A stretch of DNA of 24,053 nucleotides, from contig JAISBJ010000029.1 of NCBI GenBank assembly GCA_031266235.1, forward strand, positions 1 to 24,053, given 5' to 3'. The notes beneath the pieces were generated by a model. That model saw only the letters and a program-made list of their open reading frames with translations. It did not search any database and had not been told where the DNA came from. The first letter of the stretch is position 1. Each line of letters begins with the position of its first letter. The stretch is from Puniceicoccales bacterium. GTDB lineage: Bacteria; Verrucomicrobiota; Verrucomicrobiia; Opitutales; LL51. Below, piece after piece: positions 15,796 to 22,908 of this stretch. The position numbers were made by a program, and so were the translations under genes.

Positions 15796-17592
15796 ATGGA
15801 ATTACTGCAATCCCTCTACTCCCGGTTATTATCGTTAGATTTGATATCCATTTTTTGGGTGATCATTTTTTTGGGTGGCTCTATTTTTGTCCACGAGCTC
15901 GGCCATTTTATCGCCGCTAAAAGGAGAAAATTATTTGTACCGCGGTTTTCGATCGGCTTTGGCCCGAAATTATTTGCGAAAAATATCAAAGGCACGGAAT
16001 TCTGCGTCGCGCTACTGCCTTTGGGGGGCTATGTCGCCATCCCCCAGCTCATGGGCATCAAAGAGCTCGAGGGGCAATACGAAATCCCAGAAAATACGCC
16101 GCCCATTTCCTGCGCCGATACCATTGCCGTTGCGGCCATGGGAGTTGTTTTTAACATTATTTTCGCATTTATTTTGGGGACGATCCTCTGGTGCACGGGC
16201 ATGGAGCAGCCCCAGAGCAGCATGAACAATATCATCGGCTACGTGAGTGCGGAAATTACGTTACCCGGCGGCGAAAAAATTCCCGGTCCGGCGAAGGAAG
16301 CTGGGTTACGGGTCGGGGATCAGATCATCGCCATCGACGGCTGCGCAACCCGCGATCTCGCGGATATTACGCACGCCATCGCCTTGGGTAAAAATCGCGA
16401 CCAAGGAGGCCCCCTGTCGACGATCACCGTTCTGCGCGACGGCCAGCAACAAAATTTCACGGTCCGCCCCGTCCTCTTCGAACAAAACCCGCACGCCAAA
16501 GAATCCTTCCGCGTCATCGGCATCGAAACGTTTCAGGAGCTTTTCGTCGCAAAAATTTACAAAAATACGCCGGCCCAGCGCGCGGGACTAGAAGAGGGCG
16601 ACAAAATTATTTCCGTCAACGGCGAAAAATTGTTTTCCTACTCCCAGTTCAACGATGCCCTGGAGCGCGAGGAAAATTTACAATTGACGGTCGAACGCGG
16701 TGAAAAAATGGTTAATATTTCCGTCCGCCGGGAGCGACTTTTCCGGACACGCCCCCGTTTAAAGATGGCTACGACCTATGGAAATTGTGAAGTTTTGCCG
16801 GATTTTTTTGACAAAAATGTCATGCGCGACCCCTATACCGACAGCTGCACGCTGCAACTCCTATCGCTGGCGCCGGGGTTTCGGGAGCCGTTTCCGGAAT
16901 GGGCGATCGGGGACAGGATCACGCGCATCCAAGGGCAGCCCACCCGCAATATTTCCGAGAGTTTTTCAGCATTTCAGGGGGCGATTGGTTCATCGCCGGC
17001 AGTGACCGTCCGCAGCCGAGAGTTCTTTTTGCCCGTCGAAAAGATCGAATTAATACCCGCCGAATCGCGTCACAGCATCGGAATTGAACTTTGCGGGAGC
17101 TATGTTTTGGTCCGCAAAAATCCCATCCAATGGATCAAAGAAACCGCTCAGATCATTTTTCTGACGCTGGGGAGTCTCATTTCGCCCTCGTCGGACATCC
17201 ATTTGAAAAATCTTTCCGGGCCCCCCGCGATTTTAGACGCTTTGCACACCTTTGCCGCCCGCGATCTGCGCCTACTTTTGTGGTTTGTCATGGTATTGAA
17301 TGTCAATCTGGCCGTCATCAATTTGTTGCCGCTGCCCGTCCTCGACAGCGGGGTTATTGTCCGGGCGCTATTGGAAAAAATATTTCGGAGGAAAATCGCC
17401 GCGAAAATGCTCATGCACACGCAGCTGGCGTTTATGATGTTGATTCTAGGGGTTGTAATTTACATAAGTTTTTTTGACATTAGTAAAATTTTAGGGCGCC
17501 GCGACGCGGAGCGGGACTATTTCAGGCAACGCCGGCTGGCCATCGACGAGCAATCGCTCTGGAACGGTTTGGGCGAAGCTACTTCCCAGTGA
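15796..17592 (+). CDS. rseP: RseP-type site-2 zinc metalloprotease with PDZ domains
   Basis: This is a predicted intramembrane protease that cuts single-pass membrane proteins, such as anti-sigma factors or signal-peptide remnants. The zinc motif HELGH is at residues 33-37 in the first helix, and the second motif NLLPLPVLDSG lies near 508-519 with Asp517. Between them are two clear PDZ-like domains (about 150-210 and 245-290, the latter with AGLEEGDKIISVNG) and a third weaker PDZ-like stretch near 365 (EWAIGDRITRIQG). At 598 residues it is longer than E. coli RseP (about 450), mostly in the periplasmic part. I chose ATG at 15796; a TTG nine bases earlier is in frame. The stop codon lies at the first boundary of the 110-bp array. 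Confidence 0.92.
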   Translation: MELLQSLYSRLLSLDLISIFWVIIFLGGSIFVHELGHFIAAKRRKLFVPRFSIGFGPKLFAKNIKGTEFCVALLPLGGYVAIPQLMGIKELEGQYEIPENTPPISCADTIAVAAMGVVFNIIFAFILGTILWCTGMEQPQSSMNNIIGYVSAEITLPGGEKIPGPAKEAGLRVGDQIIAIDGCATRDLADITHAIALGKNRDQGGPLSTITVLRDGQQQNFTVRPVLFEQNPHAKESFRVIGIETFQELFVAKIYKNTPAQRAGLEEGDKIISVNGEKLFSYSQFNDALEREENLQLTVERGEKMVNISVRRERLFRTRPRLKMATTYGNCEVLPDFFDKNVMRDPYTDSCTLQLLSLAPGFREPFPEWAIGDRITRIQGQPTRNISESFSAFQGAIGSSPAVTVRSREFFLPVEKIELIPAESRHSIGIELCGSYVLVRKNPIQWIKETAQIIFLTLGSLISPSSDIHLKNLSGPPAILDALHTFAARDLRLLLWFVMVLNVNLAVINLLPLPVLDSGVIVRALLEKIFRRKIAAKMLMHTQLAFMMLILGVVIYISFFDISKILGRRDAERDYFRQRRLAIDEQSLWNGLGEATSQ

Positions 17593-17919
17593 AATTAGAT
17601 ATTCCTCATCGATAAAAAATAAATAAAAGTGATATAATTAAAATGTTGGATAACATGGATAGTCGCCCAAAAATAGTTAAGATAAACATCATTTTCCAGC
17701 GAAATTAGATATTCTTTTTCGATAAAAAATAAATAAAAGTGATATAATCAAAATGTTGGATAACATGGGCAATCGCCCAAAAATAATTAAGATAAACGTT
17801 ATTTTCCGACGAAATTAGATATTCCTCATCGATAAAAAATAAATAAAAATGATATAATTAAAATGTTGGATAAAATGGCAATTGCCCAAAAATAGTTAAG
17901 ATAAACGTTATTTTCCGTC
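17591..17919. repeat. Three tandem 110-bp repeats between rseP and doxX
   Basis: Three direct repeats lie at 17591-17700, 17701-17810 and 17811-17919, the last with one base deleted. They fill the whole rseP-doxX gap. Each unit has the order GAAATTAGATATTC, an A-rich stretch (GATAAAAAATAAATAAAA), TATAAT, ATGTTGGATAA, a small GGGC/GCCC hairpin, then AGTTAAGATAAAC. The array overlaps the rseP stop on the left and the last three doxX codons on the right. Unit boundaries read on the minus strand as x-Gly-Lys-stop, like the doxX end. The first two units each hold a 21-codon reading frame (17643-17708 and 17753-17818). The unit is far too long for CRISPR and has no spacers. Confidence 0.95.
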
Positions 17920-18321
17920 GGAACTAAAACGCCCGGCGCCCATGAAAAGAAATGCAAATAATAATAGCGCTATTAGAATATTGAGCAAAAATTCCCCATC
18001 GAAAAAATTTTTCAAGCCGGACCCATTTCCCAATGCCTTCAAAAAATATATGGCCAGCAATAGCCCACAATTGAGGCGATAAAAAAAACCAATCAAAAAA
18101 CACATGCCCGATAAAACGAGAATGACAGCCGAAATAATCCCAAAAATAACCGGCCAAAATGTAATGCCAATCGCGCTAAAAATGGCTCCCAAAGTTTGTA
18201 GCGCCGAAATGCCTCCGGAAAAATATCGGACGCCAGATGCCACAAAAAATAATCCCAAAAATAACCGAATAAACAATTTTCCAAAATTTTCCTTCTCCCA
18301 AAAACTATCAATCCCTTTCAT
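17908..18321 (-). CDS. DoxX-family small membrane protein
   Basis: This is a 137-residue protein with four hydrophobic segments (about 15-33, 42-60, 63-83 and 108-128) and the DoxX-type pattern: an early Arg in LFIRLFLGLFFVASG, a central Gly/Pro-containing helix and a GxGxxxF-like loop. The family is linked to quinone-related or redox membrane functions in some bacteria. The role here is unknown. ATG at 18321 is preferred over an in-frame TTG at 18330. No ribosome site is visible. The stop codon lies inside the third unit of the 110-bp array, so the last codons (Asp-Gly-Lys-stop) belong to the repeat. It is divergent from the DUF167 gene. Confidence 0.78.
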   Translation of the reverse strand: MKGIDSFWEKENFGKLFIRLFLGLFFVASGVRYFSGGISALQTLGAIFSAIGITFWPVIFGIISAVILVLSGMCFLIGFFYRLNCGLLLAIYFLKALGNGSGLKNFFDGEFLLNILIALLLFAFLFMGAGRFSSDGK

Positions 18322-18338
18322 CGGCGGCAATTTTTACA

Positions 18339-18366
18339 TTGAAAAAAAAGAAATCCGCAACATAAA
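18339..18366 (+). promoter_or_regulatory. Promoter-like boxes upstream of the DUF167 leader copy
   Basis: TTGAAA at 18339-18344 and CATAAA at 18361-18366 are 16 bases apart. The -10 box ends five bases before the ATG of the truncated copy at 18372, matching the leaderless layout of the two pseudopilin genes. It would also drive the intact DUF167-rluB pair. Evidence is pattern matching only. Confidence 0.3.
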
Positions 18367-18371
18367 TTTTC

Positions 18372-18470
18372 ATGCGACTTAGTATTAGAGTTATTCCCAA
18401 CGCTTCGAAATCGGAGATTATTTTCCAAGCTTCGAAATTAGAAGTTATTTCTCAAAATAGCGGCAACTAA
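18372..18470 (+). pseudogene. Truncated 5' copy of the DUF167 gene, a possible 32-residue leader peptide
   Basis: The first 18 of 32 residues match the start of the DUF167 protein at 18483 (MRLSIRVIPNA-x-KSEIIF) with one change, Pro to Ser. Two further base changes in this block are synonymous. After that, the sequence repeats a 27-base piece of itself (ASKSEIIFQ then ASKLEVISQ) and ends NSGN-stop, echoing the DSGEW of the intact gene. The stop lies 12 bases before the intact start codon. It can be a remnant of duplication. Because it keeps an ATG, an open frame and promoter-like boxes, it may also be translated as a leader. Confidence 0.6.
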
Positions 18471-18482
18471 TAATGTAGATCC

Positions 18483-18731
18483 ATGCGACTTAGCATTAGA
18501 GTTATTCCAAACGCTCCGAAATCGGAGATTATTTTCCTTGACAGCGGCGAATGGAAAATAAAAATCCAGGCCCCGCCCGAAGATGGCAAGGCCAATGGGG
18601 CAATTATCCAATTGCTCGCTAAACATTTCAAAGTCCCCAAAAATTTCATCCGCATCGTCTCCGGAGAAAAATCTCGCCAAAAAATTATCGAAATATTTGA
18701 CTTGCCCGACCAAAATCCATTGAACAAATAG
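18483..18731 (+). CDS. DUF167 (YggU) family protein
   Basis: This is an 82-residue protein of the widespread DUF167/YggU family, whose biochemical role is not established. Family features are the opening IRVIPNAPKSEI, the central APPEDGKAN, the LAKHFKVPKNFIRIVSGEKSRQK block and a short acidic tail. Length is slightly below the usual 95-100. It ends four bases before the pseudouridine synthase gene, so the two are almost certainly co-transcribed. Its first 19 codons occur again in the truncated copy 111 bases upstream. The start is fixed by this homology and by the family N-terminus. Confidence 0.88.
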   Translation: MRLSIRVIPNAPKSEIIFLDSGEWKIKIQAPPEDGKANGAIIQLLAKHFKVPKNFIRIVSGEKSRQKIIEIFDLPDQNPLNK

Positions 18732-18735
18732 CGTC

Positions 18736-19458
18736 ATGGCACTGCGAATCCAAAAATTTTTGTCCCAATGCGGCTACTGCTCCCGACGCAAAGCGGAAAC
18801 GCTCATCCTCGAATCGCGCGTCACCGTCAATGCCCAGGCGGCTGCGATCGGCCAAATCATCGATGCGGCGCGGGATATCGTCAAAGTGGACGCCGTCCGA
18901 ATCCATTACACCCCACCTAAACAACCCATCGTCTTCATGCTCAATAAGCCGCGGGGCGTTATCTGCACGCACCTCGCCAAATATCCAGAAAAAACGGTCT
19001 TCGATTTCATTCCCGACGCCTTCGCTAAAGAGCGCTTCCTCTACTGCGGCCGCCTCGATAGGGATAGTCAGGGCATGCTGATCCTCACCAACGACGGCGA
19101 TTTTGCCCATAAATTGACCCATCCGAGCTCCAATATTACGAAAATTTACCACGTCACCCTCTCCCGTCCCATCGCTCCCGAGCAAAAAACGCAGTTGCTC
19201 CGGGGCATCGAAGATCAAGGGGAGGTTTTAAGGGCGGAAAAAGTCCTCGAATTGCCCACCAAAAATAGCCGACAGACTTTGGAAATCCACCTAAAACAGG
19301 GCCGGAAACGCGAGATCCGCCGCATGATCGACGCCTGCGGTTGCCACGTCCACCGCCTCAAGCGCGTACAAATCGGCCAACTTAGACTTAAAAATCTGGG
19401 TGTCGGCCACGTTAAATACCTCTCCCAGGACGATATCAGCCGCTTATTCGCCTTATAA
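18736..19458 (+). CDS. rluB: RluB/RsuA-family pseudouridine synthase
   Basis: This enzyme converts a specific uridine of rRNA to pseudouridine. The 240-residue product has an N-terminal S4 RNA-binding domain (about 1-60, IQKFLSQCGYCSRRKAETLI) and the catalytic domain with GRLDRDSQGMLILTNDG. The catalytic Asp is residue 108; Ser replaces the Thr usual two positions later. KPRGVICT and the GRKREIRRM motif near the C-terminus complete the family set. RluB-type (23S) is more likely than RsuA or RluE on overall resemblance, but the exact target is uncertain. It starts four bases after the DUF167 stop. Its last codons (DISRLFAL-stop) recur downstream in diverged copies. Confidence 0.88.
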   Translation: MALRIQKFLSQCGYCSRRKAETLILESRVTVNAQAAAIGQIIDAARDIVKVDAVRIHYTPPKQPIVFMLNKPRGVICTHLAKYPEKTVFDFIPDAFAKERFLYCGRLDRDSQGMLILTNDGDFAHKLTHPSSNITKIYHVTLSRPIAPEQKTQLLRGIEDQGEVLRAEKVLELPTKNSRQTLEIHLKQGRKREIRRMIDACGCHVHRLKRVQIGQLRLKNLGVGHVKYLSQDDISRLFAL

Positions 19459-19602
19459 ATAAAAATAAAGTAAAAATCGAAACGCTTTTTATAAGAAGAT
19501 ATTAGTCGCCTGTTTGTTTTATAAGTAAAAAATAAAGTAAAAATTAAATATTTTTTCCTGGAAAAGATTGGCCGATTGTTTGCTTTATAAGTAAAAATTA
19601 TT
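19430..19602 (+). repeat. Serial diverged copies of the rluB 3' end
   Basis: The gene end GAT-ATC-AGC-CGC-TTA-TTC plus GCC-TTA-TAA (19432-19458) is followed by an A-rich tract ending AATAAAGTAAAAAT. A second copy at 19498-19524 encodes DISRLFVL-stop and has the same A-rich tract. A third at 19564-19590 encodes KIGRLFAL-stop, and its upstream codons (VKIKYFFLE) also echo the gene (GHVKYLSQD). A partial fourth, AAACGC then TTTTTATAA, lies at 19480-19494. Most base differences from the gene are synonymous. All lie between the rluB stop and the convergent parA stop, a gap of 152 bases with no other gene. Confidence 0.75.
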
Positions 19603-19610
19603 AAAAATAA

Positions 19611-20393
19611 TTAGCGATCCAAGCCGAAACGCCGAATCACCTCCTCGCCGAGCCTCTCGTAAGCCTTCGCTCCGCTGCTCATCCTATCGTAGTCGAAAAT
19701 GGATTGCCCGAAACTCGGCGCCTCGCTCAGACGCACGGAACGGGGAATTACGGTCGAAAAAGCCAGCTGGTGGAAATGCCTCTGGACGTCCTCCACAATC
19801 TGCCGCGATAAATTTGTGCGAATATCAAACATCGTCATCAAAATCCCCCCGATCTCCAAAGACGGATTAATCCCGCGCCCACGCAAATCCTCCACCACTC
19901 CCAAAATCTGACTCAGCCCCTCCAACGCTAAATATTCGCATTGCAGCGTCACAATCAATTTGTCCGCGCACGCCAAACTATTCATCGAAATCAGCCCCAA
20001 AGCAGGCGGACAATCCAAAATAATCGCCCGGAAGCGGTCCGTTTTTTTAATCGGCGCGAGACATTGGCGTAAGCGCATGAGATAATCTCCCTTCTGGCTG
20101 AGCTCCACTTCGATGGCCACGAGATCCACTTCCGCGGGAATAATGCTGAGATTTTTCTGCGACGTCTCCTTGACGCGATCGATGGCATCCGCCTCGCCGT
20201 GTAAAACGTCGTACAAACTCCCGCCACTCTCCTTCTTAAGGCCGAGGCCGCTCGTCGTGTTGCCCTGGGGATCCAGGTCGATGAGGAGCGTCGCAACGCC
20301 CTTCCGCGCCAAAGAAGCCGATAAATTAATGGCCGTCGTCGTCTTCCCTACTCCGCCTTTCTGATTCGCAATTGAAAAAATCATCGCTGCCAT
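19611..20393 (-). CDS. parA: ParA/Soj-type chromosome-partition ATPase
   Basis: This is a deviant-Walker ATPase that, with ParB and parS, segregates the chromosome origin. The 260-residue product starts MAAMIFSIANQ and has the deviant Walker A KGGVGKTT (12-19), the LLIDLDPQGNTT motif near 36-47, and ILDCPPALGLISMNSL. All are diagnostic of the chromosomal Soj group. The ATG at 20393 has a GGAG site nine bases upstream; an in-frame ATG nine bases later is possible. It follows pheT by 21 bases on the same strand, so it is probably co-transcribed. No parB lies downstream within the window, since the convergent rluB region comes next. Confidence 0.93.
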   Translation of the reverse strand: MAAMIFSIANQKGGVGKTTTAINLSASLARKGVATLLIDLDPQGNTTSGLGLKKESGGSLYDVLHGEADAIDRVKETSQKNLSIIPAEVDLVAIEVELSQKGDYLMRLRQCLAPIKKTDRFRAIILDCPPALGLISMNSLACADKLIVTLQCEYLALEGLSQILGVVEDLRGRGINPSLEIGGILMTMFDIRTNLSRQIVEDVQRHFHQLAFSTVIPRSVRLSEAPSFGQSIFDYDRMSSGAKAYERLGEEVIRRFGLDR

Positions 20394-20414
20394 AAGTTTT
20401 ATCTCCGCTAAATT

Positions 20415-22805
20415 TTACCCCCGCAATTCAAAATCCGGACGCCGCCTAACCGCCGCTACCAATTCTTCAAAAACTCGGTCAATTTCCCCGTCGGAAGGCG
20501 TTTTTTTATCATTTTTAAAAGATAAATTTAAGCCCAAGCTCTTCCTGTGCTCCGGTAAATTTTGTCCGCGATAGATGTCAAAAATACCGATTTCGACGGC
20601 CGTAAAAATGCCTCTAGCGATGGCTTCCACCATCCCCTGGACTTCGTCGATCGCCCGCTGCGCCGGATAATCGCGGTCCACAATCAAAGCGATATCCCGT
20701 TTGGCCGCCGGGTAGTAGGAAAAGGATTGGTATTTTTTAGGGCCATTGGGGGTTTCAAAGAGCGGAATTTTTACCAAAATTTCACCAATAATGAGCGGCA
20801 TTTGAAATTCTTTCGCGCCGGCCACATCCAAATACCCTACGCGGGCGAGAATCGATTGCGCCTCCAGATCGCCGATTTTGGCGGAATATTGCGGCTCAAA
20901 TGGCGGGTCCACTGACACTCCGACGGGCCCAAATTCCCCATCCGTCACCATCGACCAAATCTGCCGCACCAAATGCTTGGCCCCAAAAAACGTCGGCTGC
21001 ACAAAGGCGTCCCAATGCCCGCCAAAAGATTCGGCCGGAATCAAAAATGCCACGGAAATTAATTCTTCAAAATCGTCCCCAATTTGCCGAGTCACGTGGC
21101 CCAATTCAAAAAATTTCGCATATTTATTACCATTTTGTAAATTGTAGCGGAAAGCATCGATCAGCCCCGGAAGCAGCGAAACGCGCATGTGACTCTGATT
21201 TTTGACCAGCGGATTGGCAACAGCTAAGGCGCCCTCCGCCTCCCCCATAAGGGAATAATTATAGCACTCGACGAAACCGTTGTCCGACAAAAATTGGATG
21301 ATGCGCTTCGCCTTCGGCGCACTGCCAACGGACGCCCCAGCGGCGATTTTTATGGCGGCACCCCCATCGGGAATGTTGCCGACGCCGTAAATCCGCAAAC
21401 ACTCCTCAACCAAATCGATGGGCCGCGTCACTTCCCAGCGGTAGGAAGGCGATTCCACAACCCAAGTCTCGCCATCCCCGCGGTGCACGACATATTGCAG
21501 GCGCGTTAGTAGGTCGAAAATGGCGTCGTCGTCAATAAAAAATCCAAAAATTTTGCGGACAAAATCCGGCTTTAATTCAATTTTTTTTGGCGGAAAAGCG
21601 ATATTTTGGGGAGTTTTGATCAGTGGTGAAGCGAGCTTCGCGCCGTATAAATCCACTAACATTTTGGCGGCTATGCGAAGGAAATGCTCCGTTTGGGCCG
21701 CATCCACGTGGCGCGCATAGCGATAGGAACTGTCCGTGCTGATCGCCAAAGCCCGAGCCGTCTTGCGCACGCTGTCCGCCGAAAAACAAGCCCCCTCCAA
21801 AATAATTTCCTCCGTCTCCGCCGCTATTTTTGTGGCTTCTCCGCCCATGACCCCTCCAATGGCTAGCGGGCGATTTTCATCGGCAATTACAAGCATCGCC
21901 GGCGTCAACTCGTGCTCCTTGGCGTCCAATGTCGCTATTTTTTCTCCGGCAAATGCCCCGCGGACCGTAATTTTCCTCCCGACTTTCGCGCGATCAAAGG
22001 CGTGGAGCGGCTGCCCGTACGCCATCATCACCCAATTCGTCACGTCGACAATGTTGTTGATAACCGCAACCCCAACCGATTCCAAATCGCGGCGAATCCA
22101 CGGGACGCTTTCGCAAATTTTTATATTTTTTAAAACAATTGCCCCATATAATTCACAATCTCTCCCGAGGATTTCAACGGCGAGGGGATCGCTCTCCTGG
22201 GCCGAAAAATCGCGCTCCGGCGGGGGAATTTCGATGGGCTTTAGCGGCACATTATACCAGGCAGCTAACTCGCGGGCCATGCCATAGTGGGACAGCGCAT
22301 CGCCGCGATTGGCCGTGAGTTCCAACTCAAAACCGACATCTCCCGTGGGGAAAATTTCGTGAATTTTCGCCCCCAATACATGATTTTGACCTAAAATTAA
22401 CAACCCGGAACGCTCCGAGCTCAGGCCCAATTCGCCGCCGCTGCACATCATCCCCTCCGACTCAACGCCGCGCAACTTCGATTTTTTTATCCTCACACCT
22501 CCCGGCAACACCGCCCCGGGGAGCGCCACCGGTACGCAGTCATTTTGCTTGAAATTAGTCGCGCCGCAGACAATCTGGAGCGGCCGCCCATCGCCGATAT
22601 CGACCCGACAAACGGCGAGCCGATCCGCATCGGGATGGCGCTCAAAACTTAAAATTTTTCCCACCACAACGGCATCATTGCGCGCAAAGCCCGCCGAAAT
22701 AACCGATTCAACCTCAAAACCCAATTTAACAAAAGTTTCGGCAATATTTTCCGGTGCGTCGTTTAGGTCAATAAAACGCTTCAACCAACTCAGACTTACT
22801 TTCAT
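20415..22805 (-). CDS. pheT: Phenylalanyl-tRNA synthetase beta subunit
   Basis: This is the large subunit of the alpha2beta2 enzyme that charges tRNA-Phe, carrying the editing and tRNA-contact domains. From ATG at 22805 the product has 796 residues, the normal length, and the family start MKVSLSWLKRFIDL. Domains in order are the EMAP-like tRNA-binding domain (about 40-150, with RHPDADRLAVCRVD), B3/B4 editing region (about 210-390), B5 domain (about 400-480), the catalytic-like core, and a C-terminal FDX-ACB domain (about 700-795, SYYPAAKRDIALIVD). The frame is open to 22979 but that part overlaps rpoD and is not family-like. The usual partner gene pheS is not upstream; rpoD is. Confidence 0.95.
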   Translation of the reverse strand: MKVSLSWLKRFIDLNDAPENIAETFVKLGFEVESVISAGFARNDAVVVGKILSFERHPDADRLAVCRVDIGDGRPLQIVCGATNFKQNDCVPVALPGAVLPGGVRIKKSKLRGVESEGMMCSGGELGLSSERSGLLILGQNHVLGAKIHEIFPTGDVGFELELTANRGDALSHYGMARELAAWYNVPLKPIEIPPPERDFSAQESDPLAVEILGRDCELYGAIVLKNIKICESVPWIRRDLESVGVAVINNIVDVTNWVMMAYGQPLHAFDRAKVGRKITVRGAFAGEKIATLDAKEHELTPAMLVIADENRPLAIGGVMGGEATKIAAETEEIILEGACFSADSVRKTARALAISTDSSYRYARHVDAAQTEHFLRIAAKMLVDLYGAKLASPLIKTPQNIAFPPKKIELKPDFVRKIFGFFIDDDAIFDLLTRLQYVVHRGDGETWVVESPSYRWEVTRPIDLVEECLRIYGVGNIPDGGAAIKIAAGASVGSAPKAKRIIQFLSDNGFVECYNYSLMGEAEGALAVANPLVKNQSHMRVSLLPGLIDAFRYNLQNGNKYAKFFELGHVTRQIGDDFEELISVAFLIPAESFGGHWDAFVQPTFFGAKHLVRQIWSMVTDGEFGPVGVSVDPPFEPQYSAKIGDLEAQSILARVGYLDVAGAKEFQMPLIIGEILVKIPLFETPNGPKKYQSFSYYPAAKRDIALIVDRDYPAQRAIDEVQGMVEAIARGIFTAVEIGIFDIYRGQNLPEHRKSLGLNLSFKNDKKTPSDGEIDRVFEELVAAVRRRPDFELRG

Positions 22806-22908
22806 CGCAACGTAGAATTTCGCGAAAAATCTCCGGAATGCAAAACTAATTTCTAAAAAATAAATGTCTAAAAAATATTTAAAAATACCGCCGATACAAA
22901 AAAATCCA

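Noticed and set aside
17591..17919. CRISPR-like array
   Set aside because: Units are 110 bases, directly abutting and without unique spacers, and no cas gene is present.
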